In this document: positions 44,034-53,238 of the stretch, one piece after another
How positions within the stretch are numbered: the first letter of the stretch is position 1
Layout: each line of letters opens with the position of its first letter
Assembly (NCBI RefSeq): GCF_004341445.1
Contig: NZ_SLXV01000013.1
Span: 1 to 60,701 of the forward strand
DNA from: Baia soyae
GTDB lineage: Bacteria; Bacillota; Bacilli; Thermoactinomycetales; Thermoactinomycetaceae
Length of the DNA stretch: 60,701 nt
Direction: 5' to 3'
Program-made: the position numbers and the translations under genes
The notes under the pieces: model-generated
Databases searched by the model: none
What the model saw: only the letters and a program-made list of their open reading frames with translations
What the model was told of the DNA's origin: nothing

Positions 44034-45467
44034 ATGGGAGCCGTTACCCTACCATTAGATGCTAAGGAATCTGAACAAGAAGAACTGCAAGGTCTTCGCG
44101 AACAACTTGTCAGTGTTGATCACAGGTTTGCGCCTTCCATCCTTCTGGAGACGACTGACGATCAGATCCACATATCTGGGGCGATCCGTACGTCTTCAAC
44201 GCTCTACACATTAAACAACGAAAAACAAGTAGAAAAACTAAAAAGTGCAAAACAACATAATGACATTCTTCAATTGCATGGGATTCAGGTGGTAGGTAGT
44301 AGCCGGCAGTTTCTTCGTGAATATGTATTTAGTATTTTTCAGACGAAAGTACTTAGTGTGTATCGATCCAAAGAAATGACTGTTTGGTTAAATCAGTCTA
44401 AGAAAAAGCAAAAAGTAAAGAAAAAAACATATGTACGGGTTACAGATCCGGATAATGATCGGGAAATCAAACGAGTACAAAAGGTAGCGGTGCGAGCTTT
44501 ATACGCGACGGGGCTGGATTATGGCATGGTAACCTGTGGAGTGGGTACTAGCAAAAAGATATCGATTGTTCAGGTTGATCCTAGCCCTAAGTTAAATGAA
44601 GATCTCGAGAGACTTTTTATTAAAGCCGTATCTGATTATCGCAAAAAGCTTAGGAAGTCCAGCACCCCATCTAAAAACATTATGCTAGGTGCTGACCCTG
44701 AATTTATTATGGTTACTCCGAAAGGAAGTTTGATTGTCGCATCAAAGTATTTTCCGATTCAAGGGAAAATAGGATGCGATGCGGCATGGTTAGGGGATAA
44801 TCGAAGTCATAAACCGATAGTGGAGCTCAGGCCAGATCCTACGACAGACCCCTTGCGGTTAAGTGTCCGCGTCTATCAGTGTTTGTTACATGCTGCAAAG
44901 AAGGTGCAGCATGTGCAGTGTAAGTGGTTAGCAGGAGCTCTCCCTTACCCGAAATATCCGATTGGGGGTCATGTTCACTTTAGCGGGATTGAGCCTAGTT
45001 TCCAATTGCTTCGGGCGTTAGATAATTACTTGGCTTTGCCGCTAGTAGTATGCGAAGATCCTAGAGGGAAAGATAGACGCCCGAAATATGGATTCCTTGG
45101 AGATTTCCGCATGCAAGAACATGGTGGCTTTGAGTACCGGACCCCACCTAGTTGGTTGATCACTCCTACTCTAACCAAAGGTGTACTGGTTTTGTCAAAA
45201 ATTATTGCCGGTAATTTTGAACAGTTGATGTACAATCCGTTAGGTGATCCAGGTATTCAAAAGGCTTACTACGATGGAAATAAGGGAGTACTAAGGGAAT
45301 GGATTCCAGACCTATGGCAAGATATTAAGCGTTTAGATGATTATGAAGCATATCAAAATGTGGTTGATGAGTTTTTTTCATTCATCCAGCAAGGAAAGAC
45401 GTGGGATGAATCACTAGATCTACGAAAAGCTTGGCGGCTACCTCCGTATCATACAAAGAAAAGGTAA
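44034..45467 (+). CDS. PhiEco32-type COOH-NH2 ligase family protein (amidoligase, ATP-grasp-like)
   Basis: 477 residues. The second half fits the phiEco32-like amidoligase family of peptide-bond-forming enzymes: 'LGADPEFIMVTPKGSLI' near residue 221, 'CDAAWLGDNRSHKPIVELRP', 'YPIGGHVHFSGIEP' and 'HGGFEYRTPPSWLITPT'. Paired acidic and histidine residues would bind ATP and metal. The first 220 residues are less conserved and include a lysine-rich stretch ('SKKKQKVKKKTYVR'). Located between cotE and mutS; no substrate peptide is evident. GAAAGGGGAAAGG before ATG. Confidence 0.8.
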   Translation: MGAVTLPLDAKESEQEELQGLREQLVSVDHRFAPSILLETTDDQIHISGAIRTSSTLYTLNNEKQVEKLKSAKQHNDILQLHGIQVVGSSRQFLREYVFSIFQTKVLSVYRSKEMTVWLNQSKKKQKVKKKTYVRVTDPDNDREIKRVQKVAVRALYATGLDYGMVTCGVGTSKKISIVQVDPSPKLNEDLERLFIKAVSDYRKKLRKSSTPSKNIMLGADPEFIMVTPKGSLIVASKYFPIQGKIGCDAAWLGDNRSHKPIVELRPDPTTDPLRLSVRVYQCLLHAAKKVQHVQCKWLAGALPYPKYPIGGHVHFSGIEPSFQLLRALDNYLALPLVVCEDPRGKDRRPKYGFLGDFRMQEHGGFEYRTPPSWLITPTLTKGVLVLSKIIAGNFEQLMYNPLGDPGIQKAYYDGNKGVLREWIPDLWQDIKRLDDYEAYQNVVDEFFSFIQQGKTWDESLDLRKAWRLPPYHTKKR

Positions 45468-45479
45468 CATAAGGCATTG

Positions 45480-45516
45480 AAGGGAACCTATGGTATGTTA
45501 TAGTTGTTCCCTTTTT
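45480..45516 (+). terminator. Terminator before mutS
   Basis: Eight-pair stem AAGGGAAC (45480-45487)/GTTCCCTT (45506-45513) with an 18-base loop, then TTT. Confidence 0.7.
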
Positions 45517-45578
45517 CTATGCATGTTACAATAAGTAAGATATAGAATTGATAGAATAATAGCCGGAGGAAGAGAAAT

Positions 45579-48338
45579 TTGGCTAAATATACTCCGATGA
45601 TTGAACAGTACCTCAAGATTAAGGCCCAAGCACCTGATGCCTTTTTATTTTTTCGCTTAGGGGACTTCTACGAATTATTTTTTGAAGATGCTCAATTAGC
45701 TGCAGAAGAGCTAGAGATTACATTGACAGGGCGCGGTGGGGGAACAGAAGAACGAATTCCGATGTGTGGAGTTCCGTATCATTCTGCTAGTACCTATATT
45801 GAACGCCTAATTGAAAAGGGTTATAAAGTTGCTATTTGTGAACAGGTAGAAGATCCATCTTCTGCTAAAGGGGTCGTAAGGAGAGAGATTATCCGTTTCG
45901 TTACCCCAGGAACCGTGATGGAAGAATCGATGCTGACCGATCAAGAAAATAACTTTCTTGTAACCGTTGTACAGAGTCATTCTCTATATGGTTTATCGGC
46001 TGTGGACTTATCAACAGGGGAGATTCATCTTACTGAATTACAAGATTTATCTTCGCTATTAGATGAAATTTTGTCATACCAGCCAAAAGAATTATTAGTT
46101 GAACATGCTTTATTAGATCGAGAAGATATTGGAACGATGTTGCAAAAGCGATACCGTGTAATGGTTACACCGTTTTCTGTGGAAGAGTCGCAATTTGAGG
46201 ATCTTCTGAAAAAGGTGGAGAGCCAGTTTCCTACTTTTCATCAAGAATGTTCGACGATTGGATTGAAAAAAGGATTAGTTACACTATATGCTTATCTACA
46301 AAATACACAGAAACGTTCTTTAGGACATCTACAAAGGCTTCATCGATATGATGCGAAGCAGTATATGATGCTCGATGAAGTGGCTCGTCGTAATCTGGAA
46401 TTGACGGTTACGATGGGGGAAGGGAAGAAGCGTGGTTCCCTCTTAGGATTATTAGATCAATCGGTTACGGCTATGGGAAGCAGGCTATTAAAAAAATGGC
46501 TAGACAAGCCTTTACTTCGTATAGAAGAGATCCAGAATCGACAAGATGTTGTAGCTGCCTATATGGAACATCTATTGTTGTTAGATGATGTTCGGATTCA
46601 GTTAAAGAATGTATACGATTTGGAACGTTTGGCCGCTCGGATTTCATACGGATCTGCTACGGCTCGTGATTTGGTGGCTCTACACCGTTCGTTAGCAGCG
46701 ATCCCTGATTTAAAAGATTTATTACGAAAGTTGCCGTCGAAACGGATTCATTCCCTGCTAGTAGAGGTGGATGAGTGCGTAGATTTACAGATATACATAT
46801 CAAAGGCGATTGTCGCAGAGCCCCCTCTTTCTGTAAAAGAAGGAGGTATCATTCAGACTGGTTACCACGAACAATTAGATCAATATCGCGATGTTCAAAA
46901 GAATGGAAAGCAGTGGATTGCTACATTAGAACAACAAGAGCGTAATCGAACAGGGATTAAGTCTCTCAAGATTGGTTATAACCGTATATTTGGTTATTAT
47001 ATCGAGATTTCACGCTCAAATTTACGAAATCTTCCAGAAGGATTATATGAACGAAAACAAACTCTTGCCAACGCAGAGCGGTTTATTACTCCAGAGCTAA
47101 AACAGAAGGAACAATTGATTCTCGATGCGTCTGAGAAGTCGATGGACTTGGAGTATGAATTGTTTTGTGAGGTTAGAAATCATCTAGCTACACATGTAGG
47201 ACGGCTTCAGAAGCTGGCTGAGCAGGTTGCTGAATTAGATGTACTACATGCGTTTGCGAAAGTTTCTGCCGAGGGACAGTATGTGCGTCCAGAGGTGCAT
47301 GAAGGGGATGAAATGGTTGTCGTTGCGGGTCGCCATCCAGTAGTTGAAGCACTTGCACGCGATGATCAGGAGTTTATCGCAAATGATGTAGAGTTGAATC
47401 ACCAATCTCGCCAACTGTATCTCATTACAGGGCCGAACATGGCTGGGAAATCTACGTATATGAGACAAGTGGCTTTGATTACGATTTTAGGTCAGATTGG
47501 ATGTTTTGTTCCCGCTGAGTCTGCGCGGATTCCGTTAACAGATCGGATCTTTACGCGAATCGGGGCCGCAGATGATCTAGTAGGTGGACGAAGTACGTTT
47601 ATGGTGGAGATGGCCGAGACATGTCAAGCACTGCAAGAAGCGACATCCCGCAGTTTGATTTTATTAGATGAAGTAGGAAGAGGTACGTCTACCTATGATG
47701 GTCTAGCGCTCGCTCATGCCATTGTAGAATATATTCATGATCATGTAGGAGCCAAGACTTTATTCTCCACTCATTATCATGAGCTAACACAACTAGAGCA
47801 AAAGCTGGAATGTCTGGTAAATGTACACGCAAAATGTATTGAGAAAGACGGAAAAGTTGTGTTCTTGCATCGCATTGTTCCAGGTGGAGCGGATCGAAGC
47901 TATGGGATCCACGTTGCTGAGTTAGCTGGACTGCCTCCCACTGTGATTGAGCGCGCGAAGGTGATCTTAGAGCGGCTTGAGGTTGGTAACTCGGAATCTG
48001 CGGTCGCTTGTGCGGTTTCAGATCAAGCCCATGGTCCACACATCTCAGAGATTCAAGAAGAACCAATGGTGTATCAAACAGACGATCCCGATGGACAGCT
48101 AAGTTTGTTTGATTTTGGTGGAGCTGCCAAAAAATCGCAAGAGCAGGAAGTAGTCCATGAAGCGGAACGCGAAGTAGTAGTAAACGCCGAAGAACTACCA
48201 GAGCCAAGACTTTCTTCTGGCCGTTCTGTAGCCGAGGAAGAAGTATTAGCTGCTGTATTGCAATTTGATCTAATGAATCAAACACCGTTTGAAACGATGC
48301 AGTTTGTTTTAGAGTTAAAGAAAAAACTATTGAAATAG
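45579..48338 (+). CDS. mutS: DNA mismatch repair protein MutS
   Basis: 919 residues (B. subtilis: 858). Recognises mismatches and starts repair with MutL. The mismatch-reading 'RLGDFYELFFEDA' lies near residue 25. The ATPase has Walker A 'GPNMAGKST' near 618, Walker B in 'LILLDEVGRGTSTYDG', and 'FSTHYHELT'. The extra length is in the last 130 residues, which are acidic and glutamate-rich before the C-terminal 'EEEVLAAVLQFDLMNQTPF' dimerisation region. TTG start with CGGAGGA. mutL follows 70 bp later. Confidence 0.96.
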   Translation: MAKYTPMIEQYLKIKAQAPDAFLFFRLGDFYELFFEDAQLAAEELEITLTGRGGGTEERIPMCGVPYHSASTYIERLIEKGYKVAICEQVEDPSSAKGVVRREIIRFVTPGTVMEESMLTDQENNFLVTVVQSHSLYGLSAVDLSTGEIHLTELQDLSSLLDEILSYQPKELLVEHALLDREDIGTMLQKRYRVMVTPFSVEESQFEDLLKKVESQFPTFHQECSTIGLKKGLVTLYAYLQNTQKRSLGHLQRLHRYDAKQYMMLDEVARRNLELTVTMGEGKKRGSLLGLLDQSVTAMGSRLLKKWLDKPLLRIEEIQNRQDVVAAYMEHLLLLDDVRIQLKNVYDLERLAARISYGSATARDLVALHRSLAAIPDLKDLLRKLPSKRIHSLLVEVDECVDLQIYISKAIVAEPPLSVKEGGIIQTGYHEQLDQYRDVQKNGKQWIATLEQQERNRTGIKSLKIGYNRIFGYYIEISRSNLRNLPEGLYERKQTLANAERFITPELKQKEQLILDASEKSMDLEYELFCEVRNHLATHVGRLQKLAEQVAELDVLHAFAKVSAEGQYVRPEVHEGDEMVVVAGRHPVVEALARDDQEFIANDVELNHQSRQLYLITGPNMAGKSTYMRQVALITILGQIGCFVPAESARIPLTDRIFTRIGAADDLVGGRSTFMVEMAETCQALQEATSRSLILLDEVGRGTSTYDGLALAHAIVEYIHDHVGAKTLFSTHYHELTQLEQKLECLVNVHAKCIEKDGKVVFLHRIVPGGADRSYGIHVAELAGLPPTVIERAKVILERLEVGNSESAVACAVSDQAHGPHISEIQEEPMVYQTDDPDGQLSLFDFGGAAKKSQEQEVVHEAEREVVVNAEELPEPRLSSGRSVAEEEVLAAVLQFDLMNQTPFETMQFVLELKKKLLK

Positions 48339-48408
48339 CTATTTTGGGGCGGGAAGATGGTTGAAACCAATCTCTCGTTCCTTTGTTTATAGAGAGGAGG
48401 ATCTATTC

Positions 48409-50352
48409 ATGGGGAAGATTCGTGTGTTAGATGAGCAATTGGCGAATCAGATTGCTGCAGGAGAAGTAGTCGAACGTCCTGCTTCCATCGTGAAAGAGTT
48501 GGTAGAAAACGCGATTGATGCCAAGGCAGATAAGATTACGGTGCAATTAGAAGAAGGCGGTATTTCGTATATTCGCGTTTCAGATAATGGTTCGGGGATG
48601 GAGCGCGAAGATGCAGTAATCGCTTTTGAACGACACGCTACTAGTAAGATTCAACGTGAACGCGATTTATTTCAAATTCAGACACTTGGATTTCGTGGAG
48701 AAGCATTGCCAAGTATCGCGTCGGTGGCAAAGATTGAGCTGAAGACAGCCGAAGATGCTTCCGAACTTGCGACTTTATTAACGATTGAGGGCGGACAGTT
48801 ATTACAGACCGAAGATACTTCTCGCTCTAGAGGAACGGACGTGGTAGTACGTGACTTGTTTTATAATACTCCGGCTCGTTTGAAATACTTGAAGACCGTT
48901 AACACGGAAGTAAGCCAAGTAGCAGATGTAATGGGGCGGCTAGCTCTTTCTTGTCCTGATCTATCGTTTTCGCTTATTCATAATGGAAAAGAGCTTTTCC
49001 GAACACCAGGAGACGGGAAATTACTTCATGTCATCCATGCCATCTATGGGAAACAGGTTGCTTCTCAGATGATGCAAGTGGGAGGAGAAAATGGTGATTT
49101 TCAATTAAGTGGGTTTATCTCTAAACCCGAGTTGACCAGATCGAATCGTTCCTACCTCTCTATCATTTTAAATGGTCGCTATGTAAGGAGTATTCCTATC
49201 TCTCAATCCATTCTACGAGCATACGGAACACTACTGCCAAATGGACGTTATCCAATTGGTGTAATCCAAATCAAGATGGATCCCAAACTAGTAGATGTAA
49301 ATGTACATCCTACCAAGTTAGAAGTTCGTTTGAGCAAGGAACGCGAATTATGTCAATTAATAGAGCAATCTGTTCAAGGTGTTTTTCTGAAGCAGCGACT
49401 CGTTCCACAAGCTATGGGAGCAGCAACGATCAAAAGTGTAGCACCGAAGTCGGAGCAATCTGAGTTATCTTTTACACCCGTTCGCTCGAAACCAGATTGG
49501 CAGGTACAAGAGAGGGTTTCTCCATGGAATGGTCCTCCTAGGGTGCCAAAAGCTCCCTCATTCACTCCAACTATGCAGGAGAGAGACGATTTTAGGGTGG
49601 AAGAGAAAAGCGTTGGACTAGAGAAACAAATGATTCAGCCGCCATCATCTCCCCTTCCACAAAATAATCAAATGCCAATCCCAGTGGAAGAGAAGGTGAT
49701 GGAGTTAGAGCCAGAGTCAGAGTCTCTAGACATCCCGACCGTAGATGAACAAGCAGAAACGACGACCTCACGGTTCCCACTACTACTGCCGCTGGCCCAA
49801 GTGCACGGAACCTATATCGTTGCCCAATCGGATGATGGCTTTTATCTAGTAGATCAACACGCCGCCCATGAACGAGTGTATTATGAAATCTTTTATCGCA
49901 GAATGGGTGAAAAAAATAGTACGCAACAACCGTTGTTAATTCCGTTAACCATCGAATGTACGATCTCAGAAGCGAAGACATTAGAAAATTATTTAGAAGA
50001 ACTGCAAGATTGGGGCTTGGATTTGGAGCCGTTTGGAGGAAACACCTTTATGATTCGGGCGTATCCAAGTTGGTTCCCAAAGGAAAATGAAGTGGATTTG
50101 ATCCATGAGATCATTCACTATTTGAAGGATCATGGCAGGGTTGATGTGGCGGTGTTACGAGATGCCTCTGCGAAAATGATGTCGTGTAAAGCGGCTATCA
50201 AGGCGAATCGCCATCTCAGACATGAAGAGATGAGATCTCTCTTTCACCAGCTAGCTGAGTGTGAAAATCCGTTTACTTGCCCACATGGACGACCTATTTT
50301 CGTTCATTTTACGACGTATGAGTTAGAAAAAATGTTTAAGCGAGTGATGTAA
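48409..50352 (+). CDS. mutL: DNA mismatch repair protein MutL
   Basis: 647 residues. N-terminal GHKL ATPase ('QIAAGEVVERPASIVKELVE', 'DNGSGM', 'TLGFRGEALPSIASV'), a long flexible linker (about 340-460), and a C-terminal nickase domain. The nickase metal motif 'DQHAAHERVYYE' near residue 481 and 'CPHGRPIFVHF' are intact, so strand nicking should be active. ATG 48409 has AGAGGAGGA; the frame from 48361 is less likely. The last codons (for MFKRVM, then stop) reappear as a near-copy at 51639-51659. Confidence 0.95.
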   Translation: MGKIRVLDEQLANQIAAGEVVERPASIVKELVENAIDAKADKITVQLEEGGISYIRVSDNGSGMEREDAVIAFERHATSKIQRERDLFQIQTLGFRGEALPSIASVAKIELKTAEDASELATLLTIEGGQLLQTEDTSRSRGTDVVVRDLFYNTPARLKYLKTVNTEVSQVADVMGRLALSCPDLSFSLIHNGKELFRTPGDGKLLHVIHAIYGKQVASQMMQVGGENGDFQLSGFISKPELTRSNRSYLSIILNGRYVRSIPISQSILRAYGTLLPNGRYPIGVIQIKMDPKLVDVNVHPTKLEVRLSKERELCQLIEQSVQGVFLKQRLVPQAMGAATIKSVAPKSEQSELSFTPVRSKPDWQVQERVSPWNGPPRVPKAPSFTPTMQERDDFRVEEKSVGLEKQMIQPPSSPLPQNNQMPIPVEEKVMELEPESESLDIPTVDEQAETTTSRFPLLLPLAQVHGTYIVAQSDDGFYLVDQHAAHERVYYEIFYRRMGEKNSTQQPLLIPLTIECTISEAKTLENYLEELQDWGLDLEPFGGNTFMIRAYPSWFPKENEVDLIHEIIHYLKDHGRVDVAVLRDASAKMMSCKAAIKANRHLRHEEMRSLFHQLAECENPFTCPHGRPIFVHFTTYELEKMFKRVM

Positions 50353-50366
50353 TACGAAAGCCATAG

Positions 50367-50394
50367 GAATGGCGGTTCTTGCTAATCGCCATTC
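50367..50394 (+). terminator. Hairpin after mutL
   Basis: Eight-pair stem GAATGGCG (50367-50374)/CGCCATTC (50387-50394), 12-base loop, no proper T-run. Possibly a weak terminator or 3' stabiliser. Confidence 0.45.
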
Positions 50395-50415
50395 ATTTAT
50401 AGAAAGGATATCCAA

Positions 50416-51156
50416 ATGAAAAAACATGATGATTTTGGGAATAGAATGAAGGCATATGAAAATTCATTTCGGATGTATTTACCTAAGAGAATGCCAATCT
50501 TGTTGAGAATTGATGGTTGCCATTTCCATACTTTTACTAGAGGATTAAATAGACCTTTTGACGAGAAGCTAGCGTTGGCATTTTGGGAAACGTGTAAATT
50601 TCTCGCCGCAAACATGATGGGATGCAAGCTCATCTACCATCAGAGCGATGAAATCTCAATTCTACTAACCAACTACGATAAGCTTATGACAGAATCGTGG
50701 TTTGATAATAATTTACAAAAAATCGTATCTGTATCAGCTTCCTTAGCAACAGCTAAGTTCAACGAAATCATTAGAGAAATGATTCCAAACGCACCATTAG
50801 CCACATTTGATAGTCGTGCTTGGATTTTGCCGCATGATGAAGTTGTAAATTATTTCTTATGGAGACAAATGGATGCGACTAAAAATAGTATTTCCATGCT
50901 TGCGCAGTCTCAATTTACTCAAAGAGAGCTAAATGGATTAGATGGAAAACAGCTTCAAGATAAATTGATGTTGGAAAAGGGAATGAATTGGAACGACCTA
51001 CCGATTTGGCAGAAACGGGGAGTATGTATTACAAAGCAAGAGTTTGTTAAAGGAGAAGCGTTGAGAAGAAAGTGGGATGTAGATCATAACACTCCTATTT
51101 TTTCCAAAGATCGTGAGTATATTAATCAACATGTCTATGTCGATGCGACTGAGTAG
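50416..51156 (+). CDS. Thg1-like tRNA 5'-end nucleotidyltransferase (3'-5' RNA polymerase)
   Basis: 246 residues. Thg1 family enzymes add nucleotides to RNA 5' ends; bacterial Thg1-like proteins repair 5'-truncated tRNAs rather than add G-1 to tRNA-His. The catalytic metal ligands are Asp33 in 'LLRIDGCHFHTF' and Asp78/Glu79 in 'HQSDEISILL', matching D29, D76 and E77 of human Thg1. The C-terminal 'QDKLMLEKGMNWNDLPIWQK' and 'RGVCITKQEF' are typical. It lies 5 bp upstream of the P-loop kinase gene, in a segment between mutL and miaA. Bacterial distribution is patchy, so it may be acquired. Confidence 0.9.
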   Translation: MKKHDDFGNRMKAYENSFRMYLPKRMPILLRIDGCHFHTFTRGLNRPFDEKLALAFWETCKFLAANMMGCKLIYHQSDEISILLTNYDKLMTESWFDNNLQKIVSVSASLATAKFNEIIREMIPNAPLATFDSRAWILPHDEVVNYFLWRQMDATKNSISMLAQSQFTQRELNGLDGKQLQDKLMLEKGMNWNDLPIWQKRGVCITKQEFVKGEALRRKWDVDHNTPIFSKDREYINQHVYVDATE

Positions 51157-51161
51157 GTGTA

Positions 51162-51599
51162 ATGATGGAAATAGTGATTCTTGTTGGAATTCAAGCATCA
51201 GGTAAATCAACGTTTTATCGTGAAAACTTTTTGAATACGCATATTCGACTTAACTTAGACATGTTAAAAACCAGACATCGTGAAAAAATCTTATTAGAAG
51301 CATGCCTAAATGCGAAACAGTCGATTGTGATTGATAACACGAATCCGACAGCGGAAGATCGTGCGAGGTATATCAACATTTCCAAAGAAAAAGGATTTTC
51401 TATAGTCGGTTATTATTTTGAACCTAACTATGAAGAATCCATCTATCGGAATAGCACTCGAAATGAAAATGAGAAGATTCCACTCATCGGAATCAAAAGC
51501 ACCTTAAAGAAGTTAGTTCCCCCAAGTATTCAAGAAGGTTTCGATACCCTTTACAGGGTTTGTATCATAAATGGCAAGTTTGTTATTATTAAGTCCTAG
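51162..51599 (+). CDS. Small P-loop kinase, polynucleotide-kinase-like
   Basis: 145 residues. Walker A 'GIQASGKST' (residues 9-17), then 'NLDMLKTRHREK' and 'SIVIDNTNPTAEDRARYI', the layout of the AAA_33/PNK family, and 'VGYYFEPNYEESIYRN'. It lacks the phosphatase domain of T4 Pnkp. A 5'-OH RNA kinase is a reasonable guess because the Thg1-like enzyme needs a 5'-phosphorylated end, and the two genes are 5 bp apart. The substrate is not shown by sequence. Confidence 0.7.
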   Translation: MMEIVILVGIQASGKSTFYRENFLNTHIRLNLDMLKTRHREKILLEACLNAKQSIVIDNTNPTAEDRARYINISKEKGFSIVGYYFEPNYEESIYRNSTRNENEKIPLIGIKSTLKKLVPPSIQEGFDTLYRVCIINGKFVIIKS

Positions 51600-51638
51600 T
51601 CATATAACTTAGAAACAGTCTACTTAAAAATACATTTC

Positions 51639-51659
51639 ATGCTAAAGCGAGTGATATAA
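51639..51659 (+). other. Near-duplicate of the last seven codons of mutL (insertion scar)
   Basis: Seven codons encode M-L-K-R-V-I-stop, matching the mutL end M-F-K-R-V-M-stop at 50332-50352 in 18 of 21 bases. It stands immediately before the methyltransferase frame, as if mutL once ended here. Confidence 0.55.
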
Positions 51660-51660
51660 C

Positions 51661-52446
51661 ATATTATTTGTAAGCACTTCATTTCATCCAGACGATGCAC
51701 TAGTAAAAGAAGCGAAGCAGTTAGCAGGGAAGTTAACTGTTCCTTATAAAGAACGATATCGCTTATCGCTTCCCGGTCTATTTGACCAAGCAGATGGCGA
51801 TGAAGTGATTTTAATAACGAAAAAAGGTTGGCGCTATGAGCGAAAAGATGGCCATTCTTTTCATTTTCATCCAAATACCTCAGCCCTTAGAATCAAAAAC
51901 TTATCTCGTGGTGAATCAGATTCATTGGTGAAGTTTGCAGAACTACGACCAGGAGATCACGTACTCGACTGTACACTGGGCATGGCTTCTGATGCGATTG
52001 TGGCAAGTTATGCAGTGAGTGAATCAGGGCGAGTGGTTGGCCTAGAGTCAGAGCCGATTTTAGCCGAAATGGTAAGGCAAGGTCTGAAGAGCACAGTTAC
52101 GAATCGAACTCGGTTAGATGCCGCTATGAGAAGAGTGGAAGTGATGAGTCGAGATTACCGAGATGCTCTTCCGAATATGAAAGATGATTCCTTTGATGTG
52201 GTCATGTTTGATCCGATGTTTCGTAAAACGATTAAAACCTCTTCCGCGATGCAAGTGTTAAAGCCGCTCGCGAATCCTGTACCTCTTGATCAAGAATCTG
52301 TACAACACGCTGTTCGCGTTTCCAGGCGATTGGTTATGCTAAAAGAGAGACTCGATAGTGGGGAGTTCGAACGCTTAGGATTTACGATTGTAAAAGAGTC
52401 TTCGCAATTTGCTTGGGGAGTTATACAAAAATCCGATGTAACATAG
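51661..52446 (+). CDS. Class I SAM-dependent methyltransferase with no standard start codon
   Basis: 262 codons open from 51655, coding in character throughout. Residues 'ILFVSTSFHPDDALVKEAKQ' and 'KKGWRYERKDGHSFHFHP' fit the N-terminal domain of a known Bacilli methyltransferase family. Motif I is 'VLDCTLGMASDAIVASYA' with 'VVGLESEP', and motif IV is 'FDVVMFDPMFRK'. No ATG, GTG or TTG occurs in frame before GTG 51805, which would discard 48 conserved-looking residues. An ATA at 51661 sits where the start should be, so the start was perhaps ATG to ATA. Expression is therefore uncertain. Confidence 0.7.
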   Translation: MLFVSTSFHPDDALVKEAKQLAGKLTVPYKERYRLSLPGLFDQADGDEVILITKKGWRYERKDGHSFHFHPNTSALRIKNLSRGESDSLVKFAELRPGDHVLDCTLGMASDAIVASYAVSESGRVVGLESEPILAEMVRQGLKSTVTNRTRLDAAMRRVEVMSRDYRDALPNMKDDSFDVVMFDPMFRKTIKTSSAMQVLKPLANPVPLDQESVQHAVRVSRRLVMLKERLDSGEFERLGFTIVKESSQFAWGVIQKSDVT

Positions 52447-52490
52447 GTTATTTTTATAGACAAGTTTGCTACACAAACAAAAATGGAAAA

Positions 52491-52521
52491 AATAGAGGAC
52501 TGGGACATAGTCCTCTATTTT
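52491..52521 (+). terminator. Terminator after the methyltransferase gene
   Basis: Perfect 11-pair stem AATAGAGGACT (52491-52501)/AGTCCTCTATT (52509-52519), 7-base loop, then TTT. Confidence 0.8.
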
Positions 52522-52537
52522 ATTAGGAGGCTTTAAA

Positions 52538-53215
52538 GTGGATATTACATGGAAAAAGCTCACTTCCAGCGATCACATCTTCCTTCAAAAAGCATTTGAG
52601 ATTTATGATCAATCATTTCCTGACGAAGTGAGAGAGTCCCACGATGTATTTGATAGGGGCTTATTAAGCCAGAACTCTTCTTTTCCAGACTCCTATACAT
52701 TTCTAGTAGGCTATCAAAATGAGGATGAAATCGTTTCTCTTGCTACTGCTCACTATTTTTCAAAAGTGAACATGGGATTTGTTGTATATCTTGCCACGAA
52801 TCCATACATAAGAAGTCGTGGAATAGGCAGTATGACCCTAAATAAAATAGAAGAGGTTCTGCAGGATGACGCAAAAAAAGCAGGGCATCATTTTTTAAGC
52901 GGTATGGTACTGGAGACAGAGAAACCAGAATTTGCTCATACAGAGGCTGAAAAACGGAACTGTGAGCTGAGAAATCGTTTTTTCGAAAAGAATCAATTTG
53001 TGAATCTGATGAATGTCACATATCTACAGCCTCCATTAAAAGAAGGTGATTCATCTGTGCCACTTCATTTGTTTTTGAAACAGTATGCGGGCACTATTCA
53101 ACGTGATGAGATTGCTATGGTAATCAAAGAAATACTTACAAAAAAGTACCAGGAAATCAATCAGATACCGATCAAAGTACTTGAGGAATGTCAGAAGTTA
53201 ATGAGGATAGATTAA
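52538..53215 (+). CDS. GNAT family N-acetyltransferase
   Basis: 225 residues. The GNAT core has the acetyl-CoA loop 'NPYIRSRGIGSMTLNKIEE' near residue 90 and the later 'RNRFFEKNQFVNLM'. The N-terminus ('SSDHIFLQKAFEIYDQSFPD') and the C-terminal helix extend it beyond a minimal GNAT. The acceptor substrate is unknown. GTG start with TAGGAGG; a terminator precedes it, and miaA starts 23 bp after its stop, so it may be transcribed with miaA. Confidence 0.8.
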   Translation: MDITWKKLTSSDHIFLQKAFEIYDQSFPDEVRESHDVFDRGLLSQNSSFPDSYTFLVGYQNEDEIVSLATAHYFSKVNMGFVVYLATNPYIRSRGIGSMTLNKIEEVLQDDAKKAGHHFLSGMVLETEKPEFAHTEAEKRNCELRNRFFEKNQFVNLMNVTYLQPPLKEGDSSVPLHLFLKQYAGTIQRDEIAMVIKEILTKKYQEINQIPIKVLEECQKLMRID

Positions 53216-53238
53216 GATTTCATTTGAAAGGCGGTAGT

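Noticed and set aside
51805-52446. GTG 51805 as the true methyltransferase start
   Set aside because: The upstream 48 codons are coding in character and fit the N-terminal domain of the family; kept only as an alternative.
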